Under the pieces are notes generated by a model, which ran no database searches, was not told where the DNA came from, and saw only the letters and a list, made by a program, of their open reading frames with translations. The translations under genes and the position numbers were made by a program. From Halichoerus grypus (Eukaryota > Chordata > Mammalia > Carnivora > Phocidae), in assembly GCF_964656455.1 (NCBI RefSeq), contig NC_135716.1:77042484-77106483 (forward strand): a stretch of 64,000 bases of DNA. Reading direction: 5' to 3'. Below are positions 14,530-28,289 of this stretch, one piece after another. Every line of letters starts with the position of its first letter. Within the stretch, counting starts at the first letter, position 1.

Positions 14530-14845
14530 CAGTTGACCCTTGAACAACATGGGTTTAAACTGTGCGGGACGGCTTAAATGCAGATTTTTTTTATGGTACA
14601 GTACTATAAATATGTTTTCTCTTATTTTCTTAATATTTTCTTTAGCTTACTTTATTGTAAGAATCCAGTATATAATACATGTAACATACAAAGTATGTCT
14701 TAGTCAACTGTTTATGTTATCAGTAAGGCTTCCAGTCAACAGTAGGTTATTAGTAGTTAAGTTTTAGGGGAGTTGTAAGTTATACTCAGATGTTCCAGGG
14801 AGGAGGTCAGCACCCCTAACCTCTGCCTTGTTCAAGGGTCAACTG
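14530..14845. mobile_element. Tigger2/MER8-type nonautonomous mariner element, nested in an older repeat
   Basis: Perfect-looking terminal inverted repeats: left cagttgacccttgaacaaca, right ttgttcaagggtcaactg, followed by TA as expected for TcMar target sites. Internal gtaagaatccagtatataat, aggcttccagtcaacagtag and taagttttaggggagt follow the Tigger family. Length 316 bp. The flanks (14370-14529 and 14846-15050) look like two halves of one diverged repeat (gggaagggtatttcagtcaa..ggaacagcatat on the left; tagggtcataaagaacccca..ccctgtcctttgcagtaggg on the right), so the element appears nested. Confidence 0.85.
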
Positions 14846-16265
14846 TAATTCAATCTGGCTACAGCATAGTATGGGGGTGGGGTGGGGGAGGCAGAACCAG
14901 GAGATGAATCTGGCAGAACAACTTGATGGTAGGGTCATAAAGAACCCCATGTGGTACTCTAAGGGAGCTTCACCCTGTCCTTTGCAGTAGGGAGCAAAAT
15001 AATGGAAGAGAGTCCTGAAAAGTGTGAGCAGCAAGGAGACAATTACAGTGAAAGAAATAATGGGACATGGACTACCTTAGTGTGGGGGTGTTGAAAAGAG
15101 AGTATACACTGATGATTCACCCCACCCCAACCCCTCAACCCTTCCCACCCTACCCCTGCCCCTCCACTAAGAAGACAGGATACTGAAGACAGGACATAAT
15201 TCTGGTAAACTTTTCCTTAAATATTAATGAAGATGATGTGTCTGTGTTTTAGTGAATTTTAATGGAAACTTGTTATGTAATAAGTCTATTAATTACTAAA
15301 GGACAGGATATGTTTTACAAAGTAGAAATGATTATGATTCAATCAGTGTCATTTTTCACTGCATGCCGAAACTTTTAACATAAATTATTTCATCCTCAAA
15401 TAATAGCCTGATTTTGCTGTGTGGTCATATTAACTTTAATCAACTTAGATGTAAAAGGATATTTCGTGAATTAGTTTTTTAAAAGATTATATGTTTTATT
15501 AGGGCATTGGGGTTTTAATGTTATATATTAGAAACTATTTTCTGATTTGTTAAAATTTAAGGAATAAAGTAGAAGTCTAAATAGGGTAGTTTGTAAAAGC
15601 ATAACTATATACCATGAACCAACACTGTAACCAGGAGCAAGCGGCCTGGATATGATGCCTTTGCTTTGAAACCACATCTCCTTTTGTTGCATAGGGAGAT
15701 CACAGGGCCAAAGCAGCAGTTACATCCTGTCACAGCCCTGCTAAAATCTATTAGGAAAATCTCCCTAATCTTAGTGGCTGCTAAGGTGTGTGGTCAGGAC
15801 ATTGGTGTCTTTTCCTGACAAAGCTTTCCGCTGTTAGCCATAGCAAAAATATCAAACAGAGATGAATACTGCATGAGCCCTTCCCATTGTCACTGGCCTG
15901 TCAGCTTTTTTTGGAAAGGGCAGTGGAAGGTGAATCTTTTCTTGTTTGCTTGACCCTTGTGATTCTCATCCTTAGTATGTATCATTTGTGGGGTATCACA
16001 AGATTGGTATCATGAAGGGCTTTTCATTATGTTCATTTTTTTAAGCCCTAAGTTGAGGTTTCAGTATGGCAAAAAATAGGTTAATGTTTTGAAAACATGT
16101 GCACTATAGTAAAACAATATATCTGATCAGTTAAACTTCATAAATATGATATTTAAATCAAATTTCATAATGACATTTTATCCTAAAATTTTGGTAACTT
16201 CGTTATTTCAAAGAACTGAATTTTGTTAAATTTTTTAGATCTAATCTTTTGTTTAAATGAATTAA

Positions 16266-18096
<1,831 letters not shown>

Positions 18097-18220
18097 TTAA
18101 CACAAATTATGCGAACTGGACAAAACACTTGGGAAAGTAAAAACATCCTTGCTGTTTCATTTGCTCCACTTGTACAACCAAGTAAGAATGATAATGGCAA
18201 ACCAGATTCTGTAGGACTCC
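18097..18220 (+). CDS. PCMTD1: PCMTD1 internal coding exon (residues 195-236)
   Basis: Acceptor aaatag, donor c|gtaagt. It starts on a codon boundary and holds 41 codons plus the first base of a split Pro codon. It reads LTQIMRTGQNTWESKNILAV, SFAPLVQPSKNDNGKPDSVG, then L. This is the end of the PCMT-like domain (the LTQIMRTGQNTWESKNILAVSFAPL strands correspond to the PCMT1 C-terminal strands) and the start of the linker to the SOCS-like tail. Phase matches both neighbours. Confidence 0.96.
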
Positions 18221-19989
18221 GTAAGTAACCATTGGTCCTTTCTGATTGAAATGTGACTTAGATTGTTCAACTCTTATGCTTGGGGTTTAATGGACTATAT
18301 AATTATGAAGAATTAAATAAATAGGCAGTAATATATTCAATAGATTTATTCAACTTTTTTATGGAGGCGGGTTAAAGCCCCTACCTTGCACCAGGTGCTG
18401 TTAGCTTCCTTCATGGACATATGAAAAGAAGGGGCAGGTCAAAGAAAACGTGAATTTATTATAGTTGTGAATTTATTAATTATATTAAATTTGTTGGCAT
18501 TTTCTATACAGAAGGACAGCAAACGCAAAAACCTTTATTTGGGCTGAAAAGAGCTTGGTTGTTCCAAGACCAGAAATAAGTTTCAGTGTAGTTGAAGCTC
18601 ATTGGCTAGAGTGTAGAAGATTGATTATACGAGACTTTTCTTATACTCAAAGGGAAAATCAGTGTTGGCATGGACAGAGTTGTTTGAAGGTAGAAAAATA
18701 GTAGACTACGTGGAAGATGGTGATAGAGAAAAAAGGAGTATGTAAAATTTTGCCTTGAATAGCTAGCTGAGTGACGGTACCATTTATTGCTGTTTGCAAG
18801 ACTGGCAATGGAATATTTTGGAAATAGGTGTAGGAAGATCAGATATTTTATTCTGGCCATGTTTGAGTTGGCATGCACAGATCAGGTAGCCGAGTAGGGT
18901 GTGAGGGAGGTATAAATTGAGAATCCTCAATGTAAAAATGGCATTTTAAGCTATAAGAATAGATGAGAGCACTTGGGGGAGAGTGAGGAGAGGTGTTTGT
19001 GTTAGAAACGAAGAAAAAACGTTTCAAGGAGAGGGGAGTGATCCACTTACTGCAGCTGAAAGACGAAAAAGAGGTGAGAGTAGTATTAATAGGTTTGTGA
19101 TTTACCGTGATTTTGGAAATCAGTAAATAAAGTTCTGTACCAAAAATGAACTTAACCATGGTAGACTTCTTCCTTTAATTTGCTTTTTAAATGAATTTAT
19201 TTCAGAGGAACCTGGATTTATATTTAATTTTATTTTCATTTCATTTTACCCTCTTTTGAACTTTATGATTTTTGTGGCCTGTTTTTCCCTGTTCAGGTTC
19301 TTAACTAATGGAGAGATGAACTTGGCGGGGAGATAGCTAGGAATTGAAATGTCAGTTTTATCACCTACCAAAGTAGGTGGGGGGAATATGGCTTAGGTCT
19401 GCATGTTAAACTGTTTTCTCCCTCCTTTTTCCAAACATTAGAATTACAGGTTATTTATGACAATTTTCTTTAACCTATCATAACTGGTTAGAGAGTCCTA
19501 AAGAGAAGTAATGAAAACAATGCTGTGACACTGGTCTTGACAATGGCCTAACTTAACCATTAGCATGATGTGTACCTATAGAGATATAGAAGTGTCCTTA
19601 CAGAGGGCCCTGTAGATTTCTGTGCATCAGCCATTTAGATGTTTTTCTTTCTAACAGACACTGTTGTAGCCTGAGCATTCCTCTTCATCTGACAGTTTTC
19701 CTACTTTAGTGTCCTTTAGAAGAGTGTAGGTTGTAAATGTGGTTTTACAGTGACATAGTTATGAATGGCATGGATGATGATATGTTATAAATGGGTAATT
19801 TTCATTCTCAGTTTAAGGATGTCAATACATTTAGATCTAGGTAGTTCCTTGGTTGGGTTGATCGACATGACTGTGAATGTAGAGTAGGGATAAATTTGGT
19901 TAAAAAGGATAAAATGGAAGACTAGCCTAAATTAAAAAAAAAATTCATCATGCCTCTAAAGTATTTACAGGTGAAATGATCTAACTTTT

Positions 19990-20158
19990 CATCAGAATAA
20001 TGTGGTGGGGATGGAAATAGGAAATGGCAGTGTTGATGAAGGAAGATTAGCTAGAAGAGATGGTTGTTGAAGCTGAGTGTCCGGTACATGGGGTTCCTTA
20101 TACTATTAATTCTCTTGTGTATACTTGAAAGTTTCTATAATAAAAAGAAAAAAAAAAT
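19990..20158 (+). mobile_element. L1M 3' end (old LINE-1 tail)
   Basis: Ends with ttgttgaagctgagtgtccg, gtacatggggttccttatac, tattaattctcttgtgtata and the polyadenylation region gtttctataataaaaagaaa plus an A tail. This order is the L1M 3'UTR end on the plus strand. The copy is 5'-truncated. Confidence 0.75.
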
Positions 20159-20677
20159 TATCAGCTCCCAATAGGAATTTATAAAAATGAGTCAGGAATT
20201 GTGATTTTGTAAAAAAATAAAAGCTTCACTATGAATAATTTTCACAGAATGAAAAATGTTCTGAAAATATTGTTTGTCAAAATTTAATAAGATGTTTGGA
20301 GAATAAAACAAGTTTCCTCTTCTGTTAAAATTGCTTTCTGTTTAGAGAACATTATTTCATTAATTATAGGGGGTTAAAATAAGAAAGAATGTTAGCAAAA
20401 AAAAAAACAACTGAAAACATACACGTGCAAATCTTTTGCCAAATATATTTTGTGGCTGTGAAATTGCCCACATAAACAGTTACTAAATGTAATTATCACT
20501 TTTCCTCAGGTTTATTTATCTCTACTTTTGATTCAACTTAAAGTCCTCTTTCTTTTTTTGGGGGGAGGTATACAAACTGCTTTAACTTCAGGGTAGGCCC
20601 TTTAGAAAGGGGTGAAAGGAAAAAGGAAAAAACTCTATACCAACTAAAGGAAAACTGTTTCCTCTACACACCACCCA

Positions 20678-21415
20678 TTGAACACTTCTTTCTGTATTCC
20701 AGATTTGTGGGTTTTTCCACACCAAGCAATTCTCCAATTCTTTGCGGACACCAGCTAGGTGTCCTGTGATCTAACTCCATTCTGACACTAACCCGTGTTA
20801 GCATAGACCCTAAAGGTTAAAGGGCTCTACCCCACAAGGCTGCCCCCTCCTCCTCCAGCTGGAGACACCAATCACAAGTACAGGTTTTCATCTGTGTTTC
20901 TGACCACCTGGCTATAAATCAGAAACTCCCATGACCCCTTTCTAGAGTTTGATAATTTGTTAGAGCAGTTCACAGAACCCAGGAAAACAGTTTACTTACT
21001 AGATACCAGGTTTATTATCAAAGGATCCAACACAGAAACAAAAACAGATGGAATTGACATATGAAGGGTTTATGTTCATCAGCCCAGAAGCTCTCTGAAC
21101 CCTTTCAGTTAAGGCTTTTTATGGAGGTTTGATTGATTAAATCATTGGCCATTTATGATTAATTCAACCTCCAGCCCCTTTTCCCTTCCCAGAGGGTGCT
21201 AGTGAAAGCCCCAATCCTCCAAGCACATGGTTGGTTCCCCTGGCAACCAGCCCAGCATCCTCAGGGGCTTACCAAAAGTCACCTCATTAACGTAAACTCA
21301 GGTGTGGTTGGAAGGAACCTGTTATGCTCTTATCACTTATGTAATTCCAAGTGTTTTCAGAGCTCTGTGTCAGGAATGGGAAGCCAAATGTATATTTCTT
21401 GTTAATAAATCACAA
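20678..21415 (-). mobile_element. Ancient solo-LTR-like element (endogenous retrovirus/MaLR type)
   Basis: A family widespread in mammals is recognised from cacaccaagcaattctccaa, tgcggacaccagctaggtgt, gattgattaaatcattggcc, attcaacctccagcccctt and catggttggttcccctggca. Read on the minus strand it has a TATA-like cataaaaag near 21118 and an AATAAA at about 21008-21014, in LTR order, which sets the strand. No internal retroviral genes are next to it. The exact subfamily name was not assigned. Confidence 0.55.
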
Positions 21416-22314
21416 GGGACAAAAGAAACTTCAGAAATTGTGGCACTAACCCACCTTGAGCTATATAAAGTTGCTGTTTTTGTCGGCTAAAAAATGACCC
21501 CAAATCATTACTTTTGTGAGTTTGACCTAAATATCATGCCCTTTTCAATCTTTGTTAATAAATAAAAATGGAAGTGCTGACTGCTAGGTTCCTATGAAAT
21601 CTTTATAGAGATTACCTTTTGGGAAACGAATAGAGCTTACACGTGTGTGTGTTAGAGATAACCTTAATTATAATTTTGGAGTGAAAGCCTTAATTCAAAA
21701 TAAAATTTTAAAAGCAGTCAGGATTAGCATTGTCTAGTCCACTAAATCCTTATCTCATAACTGGAAGCATTAGAAACAAGGGAGTGTTGAAGAATAGAAA
21801 ATATGGGGACTTTTGAATAGCTAGGGCTGAGAATTAGCTAAAAGTTTTTGTATCATTCAGAAAAACTTAAATGCAGCTCATGTGGGTACTATTTTAGGAC
21901 TTAAGGGAAGTCTGAATCTTTTCCATTGTGGATCTAGTTGGTTCTTTATGAAGTTCAGGTATTCTGACAGTTTAGGATTGAAAGCTTCATCATTCTAACA
22001 GTGTCCTTGGAATAACAGTGTTGCAGAGGAGGAACATAATTAAGGTGTGAAAAGAGAGTACCAAAAATGTAAGAGAGGTTCAAGAATAAAGACTAGCCAA
22101 AAAGACTAATTATAGCTCTGTTTCTTAGCTCTTATAATTCCCAAAACTCTTCTATAGATTTATTCTCCACCAGCTTCCCCTGCCCCTGCTTTTTCAGAGC
22201 TTCCTCAGGCATAGGCCTTTCTTCTCTGTCTATACTCCCTCTTAGGTGCTCAGGGGGAGGCTGATGGCTCCCAGTTTCTGTCCCCAGCCTGAGTCCCAGA
22301 GGCATGATGCAGCT

Positions 22315-22450
22315 GCTTGTGGTTGGGCAGGAGCATGGACTGTGCAGTTAAACGCCCACGTTCAGGTCCCAACTCATGTCACTTATAAATTATGACTTCT
22401 GTGACCGGGATCAAGTTATTTTACCTCTATCTCCTTCCTTTTCCTCTTTT
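22315..22450 (+). mobile_element. MIR SINE fragment
   Basis: aggagcatggactgtgcagt (tRNA-derived head), cacttataaattatgacttc and tgtgaccgggatcaagttat in family order (MIR tgtgaccttgggcaagttac). Confidence 0.6.
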
Positions 22451-22689
22451 AGTGTGAAGTGTGTTATTGCCTGTAACATGCTGAAATGGTGATCAGTATA
22501 TCTCTGTTGTTTTTCTTCCTGAAATCTCCATTCAGGAAATGTAACAGACATTTCAGATTTCATAAAGAACAAACAATTTTGTTTCTTTTTTGTTTCAATT
22601 TTGTTTGCTTTTCTTCTCCCCAACTACTCTTCTTCTTTTTTATGTCAATAATTGACCATTAGCACCTGCCTAGTTGCTAGGGCCAAAAA

Positions 22690-23395
22690 TTCTCCTACAT
22701 CTAATCCCCGTTCATCCTGTCTTCAAAATATGTTGCAAATTTGTCCCCTTCTCTACGTCTTTACTGCCACCCTCCCTTACTCCCATCTGCATCAGAGCGT
22801 GGTCAGATCTCAGGTGGATTACTGGAGTGTTCCCTCTCTTTATGATCCATACTCCATAGAGGAGCCTGAGTGCCATTTCCATTGCATTATGACCCTGCTT
22901 TTTAAAAACCTTAAGTAGCTGCGTGGCCAATACAAGGCACATTTTTTACCAAGGCCTGCAAGATCAACCCATGATCGTACCTCTTACCATTTTCTTCCTG
23001 CTCTAAACTTCATCTGTACTAGCCTTCTTTCAGCTCCTTGAACATGCTGAGCTCATTTATCTCTTAGGGCTTTGCTATTTCCTCTGCCCGAAGATATTTA
23101 CATGTCTGTTTCCTCATATCATTTAGATCTTAGCCCAGGCATGACTTCCTCAGGGAGACCGTTTGGACTACCCAATCAGAAGTAGCTGTACCCCCATGTT
23201 ACTTTCTATGCCATTGGTGTTTTTTCTCCTATCCTCTTTTTCATAATTATTTTTTATCTACCCCCTCCCCCAAATATAAAATCTCCATAAAAGCAAGGAC
23301 TTACTTAGTCTGAAGCATCCACTATATGTAAGTGAGTTCTTTAATAGTAGGTGGCATATAGTTTAACACATAGGTGTTGAGTGAATGTTAAACAG
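22690..23395 (+). mobile_element. L2 LINE 3' region
   Basis: Extended L2 match in order: accaaggcctgcaagatcaa, tcatctgtactagccttctt, cagctccttgaacatgctga, tgcccgaagatatttacatg, gcatgacttcctcagggaga, then the tail with ctccataaaagcaaggactt and ataggtgttgagtgaatg. About 700 bp, plus strand. The open frames over it on both strands are not genes. Confidence 0.8.
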
Positions 23396-23399
23396 CTTA

Positions 23400-23575
23400 A
23401 ACAGTTTGGGGAGGTAGGCAGAGCAGGTGATATTTTACACATCCCTTTAACATATAAGGGATGAGATCTCACATGTTTTTACTTACTAGTGTTCACAAAA
23501 CTCCATCATTGGCAGAAGCAGGACTTGAACTCAAAATGTTCTGTATGGTTTCAGTTTCCATCTCATATAGTTGGG
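23400..23575 (-). mobile_element. MIR SINE fragment
   Basis: Complement MIR: tttacacatccctttaacat, catataagggatgagatctc and gcagaagcaggacttgaact (family gcagagccgggattcgaacc). Diverged. Confidence 0.55.
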
Positions 23576-24462
23576 GGCAGGCCCAGGCAGTAGAACAAAC
23601 AGTTTCTAACTAAACATGCCCGGTCTGGCTCTTTGGAATTCTTTTCTAGTTCCGGTTTCAGTAGGGAGTTGAAAAAAGACAGTTTGAAGAAAAGGTTTTG
23701 TAGTGGGCCACTTAGGTATGTGCTAAGGGATCTTTGAATCAGTCTGAGAAGTCTCCCATGCTGGAGTTAAAAAAAAATAAAAATAAATAAAACAAACTTA
23801 TCTCGTGCAGAGTGTTTCTAATTTGTGGTAAGGTCTGGTGTTCAGAACACAGGAAGCACTCTGAGCCTTGGACAGGATGGTGCACTGTGCGGGCCTAGTG
23901 CCTACAGGGCCCTGTGAGGAGCACAAAGAGGAAACGCTGTAAGCTCACTCCTGGAGCTTAGAGTCTGGCAGTAGAGACCACATACCAAAGAGTTACTAAA
24001 GAAGGCAGGATTTCATAGGTATAACAAAAAAGTTTGCAAGGGGAGTATCCAGAAAAGAGTACCAAAAGTAAAGAAAGAAAAAATAGTGAAGATTTTTTAA
24101 TGCTGTTTAAACTGGAGGAGGGTTATGTTTTATTTTGTTTAGGCATTTGGGAGGGATCCTTAATGACAGTTTTATTTCCGCAGGGATGGAAACTTAGTGG
24201 GACTAGAAAATTAATTTCTCTATGTATAAAGTATTGGAACAGGCTACAAAGAAGAGTGTGTGTTCTAGGGCTTATGCGTTCATAGGTCTGTGGGAGAGGG
24301 AGTGAAATGACAGACCCGATAGGGTACAACTGTGATGTGTTTGATAGAAGTAAACATCAATAACTTAAGGAAATCTGTGGTGTGTTTTTGGGTTATTGTT
24401 TACAGCATGATTTGTGGTGGCCCTTTGCCTATGAACCAGTTCTACTCACTGATTTACAGAGA

Positions 24463-24468
<6 letters not shown>

Positions 24469-24502
<34 letters not shown>
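24469..24502. repeat. (GT)17 microsatellite
   Basis: Uninterrupted GT run within the last PCMTD1 intron, about 470 bp before the final exon. Confidence 0.97.
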
Positions 24503-24505
<3 letters not shown>

Positions 24506-24971
24506 TGCATGAGTAACAGCTCTAAAGCTCAGACTGAGGCAGCAGTTCAAATGTTGCCTTTATTAGAGTTTTTGGAATAGATCGTTCTCATATGGTTTTC
24601 AACATCAAAAAGTATAAGAAATAGGTAGTATAAAATCTTTTATTCTTGTTGTCTAAGTACTTCATTCTCATGTAGCCTGTTTCTAAGTTCTTACTTATTC
24701 TTTCAAAGAATTTTTATGCATATATATGGGGACACACATATCTGTACATAGAAACCTTTCCACTGTCCACAGAATTTAGAATGGTGGCTTGGCAAATAGT
24801 AAGCATCTTGAAATCTTTGTTAGATGAAAGTCAGAGTTTTTATACTTTGTGTTTTCTAACGTGTTTGCTAAGAAATACTTGTTTTGTTCTGCGAAGAAAT
24901 GAGCAATATATGATGTTTTACTTTTTTATGTTTTATGTGTGTGTGTTTTGTTTGTGTTTTTGTTTTTTTAG

Positions 24972-25339
24972 CCCCCTGTGCTGTCAGGAATCTCCAGGAC
25001 TTGGCTCGTATTTATATTCGACGTACACTTAGAAATTTCATAAATGATGAGATGCAGGCCAAGGGGATTCCTCAGAGGGCTCCACCAAAAAGGAAAAGAA
25101 AGAGGGTTAAACAGAGAATTAATACTTATGTATTTGTGGGTAATCAGCTTATTCCTCAGCCTCTAGACAGTGAGGAGGATGAAAAAATGGAAGAAGATAA
25201 CAAAGAAGAGGAAGAGAAAGATCACGATGAAGCCATGAAGCCCGAGGAGCCACCTCAGAATTTACTGAGAGAAAAAATCATGAAACTCCCCCTCCCTGAA
25301 TCTTTAAAGGCTTACTTGACATATTTTAGAGAAAAATAA
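24972..25339 (+). CDS. PCMTD1: PCMTD1 terminal coding exon with SOCS-box-like tail (residues 236-357, stop)
   Basis: Acceptor ttttttag. The first two bases complete the Pro codon; 121 codons and a TAA stop at 25337-25339 follow. It starts PCAVRNLQDLARIYIRRTLR. The NLQDLARIYIRR segment (residues 242-253) has the LxxLxRxxI pattern of an Elongin-C-binding BC box. A basic cluster KRKRKRVK (275-282) looks like a nuclear localisation signal, and an acidic run follows at 303-322 (SEEDEKMEEDNKEEEEKD). The C-terminus has KLPLPESLKAYL (340-351), which fits the Cul5 box LPLPxxLKxYL of SOCS proteins. The two halves of the SOCS box are thus about 85 residues apart instead of adjacent. Established for the family: PCMTD1 associates with Elongin B/C and Cullin. 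Counting back from the 121 residues, the exons give exactly residues 103-357. Confidence 0.97.
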
Positions 25340-28150
25340 CTTAGATCAAGAAGAAAGAATGCCTACTGATTATTCCTTTAGTCTTGAAAATGTAGCATTT
25401 GTTAGGAGTTAAAAGAGAATTCTTTCATCAGAGCGAATTATAGTGGAAAAAGTATAACTTGTTTCTGTCTTAGTAATAAAAAATGATGTATTCAGTAATT
25501 AAGAATCCCTTTTATAAAATATATTTTTCTTTAAATCTTGGAAAAAATGCTGTTTTAACTCAGAGTGACTTCAAGAGTGGAATGCAACAATACTCAAGAT
25601 TTGTGTACTGTAAATCCTTTTCTGATTCCTTACAGATTTGTAGTGGTGAGGCTTACATTTAATTTTGTATAAGGTTAAGTAATTGTTAAGCATATACTGA
25701 TTTTTGAATTGTAGTTGTTTGCATTTCCTCTATGAAAACTTTCTTACATAATTAGAAGATCAAATGCTGTGTAGACCCACTTACCTTACTTTGTTGCAAT
25801 CACTATTACTGAGTTGCTATAGTATTCCGGGCAATATATGAGTGCAATAACAATACCGATACTGAATAATTTAGCTTTAAAAAAAAAGTTTCGTGGAATT
25901 CAACAGCACTGCTACTTTTGCTTTTGAATCTATTGCCAAAAGACAGGGGAAACTATCTGCTTCTCTCATAGAGATTTTAAGAGCACATCAAGTGAGTATT
26001 AAATAAAAAGTATATACCTAATACAGTTCTTAATTTGTGTGGACCCTTTACATTTTCAGTATTTAAAAATAATGAGGTTATCTTACTTGTTGGAGTTTTA
26101 GAAGATAGTACATTTAGGATTGGATTTTCTGTTATCCAATGTATAAAGTATTTGGTTTAAAAAAGAATATCCATTGTTCCGAATGACTGTCGACAGCACA
26201 GACAGGGAGTAAACATGGGTAACAGCCTCTTTCTTGAGTTGCGCTCAGAGCAGGACCAGAGCAGATTTGGTCAGCAGGTGCACTTTAGCAAATGGAACTC
26301 CTAGTTCATTTAAATATTTGTCTTTGACAAGGTGGAACTGAGCTAACCTACATTTGCTTTGAAATTCATCTTTATGTAGTGTATGAGATATTCACAGGAA
26401 TTGTATGGAGATGCCTTTTTGCTTTGAAAATTGTGTTCAGAATCATAGTATATCGGGACCTATGTTGTGCTCATTTAACTTCTCATGGTGTGTGTGGTTT
26501 TTTGTTTTTTGGTTTTTTTTGGTAAAATTATAATGATTTTCACTTTTTTCTTAATATCATATACTTACACTATCCATCATTTGACTATTAGTTATAGCTT
26601 ATCAGTGATAAAACAGGTAGTAAATGCCATTGAGTCATTCCTTTTAAGAAAGTACACAGTGTAACATATTTACTACTTAGTGTCACATGGATTATGTACT
26701 TTTTAAAAGGAAAAATTTGACAGTATCACTACCACCAGCATCACTATTGCAGTAGTTGATCAAATATGTTTAAGGAAATCCAATTAATGTATATAGTAAA
26801 AACGATTATTATCTCTTGAAAGATTTAACTATTAGTAATACATAGATGGTTTCAAAAATCTCAGATCTGGTGATTCTACATATTTAAAAACAAGTGTTTG
26901 AAATATTCTAAGTATGAATTCTCCCAAGTAAATGAGGATATTTTAGTAATGGGAAAGATGATTTCATGGAAGGTATTTATTTTATACCAATGATTGGGGT
27001 TAGGGGCTAGGGTTTGGAGTTGTGTATATCTCCACAATTTTTTTTTTTTAGATGATTACTAAGCTGTTACTGTTAAGAAATGTCCCATCTCATTTCTATC
27101 AAGGAAAAAAAATAGTTTTATACAATTGTCATTTGTTAAGAATGTTCATTTTATTTAAAATTGTTAGTTTTCGAGGTTTAATATCAAGTTCCCAGTGCCC
27201 ACATATTTTTATCTAGCACCCTTCCCTGGCTGCCCTCTACACACTTTGTTGGTTTTGGAGCTAGTGTCCAGTTATGTAAACATACATATTCTTAAATGAT
27301 GATTTTACCATTCAAAAGAGAGTTTTTGTTAAGGATATATTTGAAGATTGACTTGTTCATATGGTCTCTTATTCTGTTGACCTTAGTAAAGTGTACAGTA
27401 GGTTTTCATGATCATTACATATTTTTTGTCATTGAAATGTATCTTTTGTGTTTTTAAATGCAATTCATTCATTTTATAGTTGTGACTTTATTATTGACTT
27501 TAAATAAAGAAGTAGAAATAAAAAATGAAAATTCAAGTGAAAAGCCCTTTTATCTGTTAATGGGAATATATTAGAATGATTAAGAATATTTTGTGTTTGT
27601 GTTTATTTTTTAATGAATTCACGGTTACTTGAGGATGGTCAATTATGCTTTATAGGCGGAAAAGTAGCAAATAAAGGTTAAGTAAAATTAATTGAAAATG
27701 ATGAGGAATATATTCATGGGATTTTAGTGGCCAGATAAAACAATAGAAATAATCTAATCTAGTTTTTATTTTATTTTATTTTACAGAGAGAAAGTAGGGC
27801 TGGGGAGATAGCATGATTTTCCTAAGTCAGACAGCTAGATGGAAATGGCTTGAAATAGCGTCCGGCATCTGATAAATCCAAGAAACCTTCAGCGGCACCA
27901 TTACTACCAAGAAGATCATTTAAATCTACATCTCTTATTGGTTGACACATTTGGTTCTAGTCTTAGTAAAGAAAAATGTCATTAAAATAGCATACATAGT
28001 GGTTAAAATACAAAAAATGTTAAGTGTTGGTTTCTAGCTGTTTGAGAGGATAAAAGTGAAGCAACACCTGTGAAATCATGGGAAGGCTTGGAAAACTATT
28101 TTAAATAAACAGTTGCATATAATTAAATTTTGTGCTCCAGTGGCCTGGCT
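25340..28150 (+). other. PCMTD1: PCMTD1 3'UTR and downstream flank, with candidate poly(A) signals
   Basis: Non-coding, AT-rich and mostly free of recognised repeats from the stop codon to about 28150, as expected for a long brain-type 3'UTR. Canonical AATAAA hexamers on the plus strand are at 25475, 26002, 27503, 27517 and 28104. The 27503/27517 pair is the best distal candidate: unique sequence lies before it and a GT-rich stretch (tttgtgtttgtgtttatttt) at about 27590-27610 follows. That would give a 3'UTR near 2.2 kb. The true end cannot be fixed from sequence alone; the proximal sites would give 0.15 or 0.7 kb. Confidence 0.55.
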
Positions 28151-28289
28151 TTCTTTTTCTCTTCTTTTTAATTTAGAAAATCTTAATACACCTATGGATA
28201 TATGCTTGAAGTGTTACATACAGTTGTCCATAGTTGGACATCTCATTTCCTTTTGACTGTTGCCACCTCTAAAGCAGTGTAGGTTTTGT

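Larger units (their letters stand above)
18221..24971 (+). other. PCMTD1: PCMTD1 last intron (6.8 kb)
   Basis: Bounded by gtaagtaa and tgtttttttag, the latter a strong polypyrimidine acceptor. Holds an L1M tail (19990-20158), an ancient LTR-like element (20678-21415), MIR (22315-22450), a long L2 (22690-23395), MIR (23400-23575) and a GT microsatellite (24469-24502). The 18480-19170 stretch resembles a decayed mammalian repeat but could not be classified. Confidence 0.85.
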
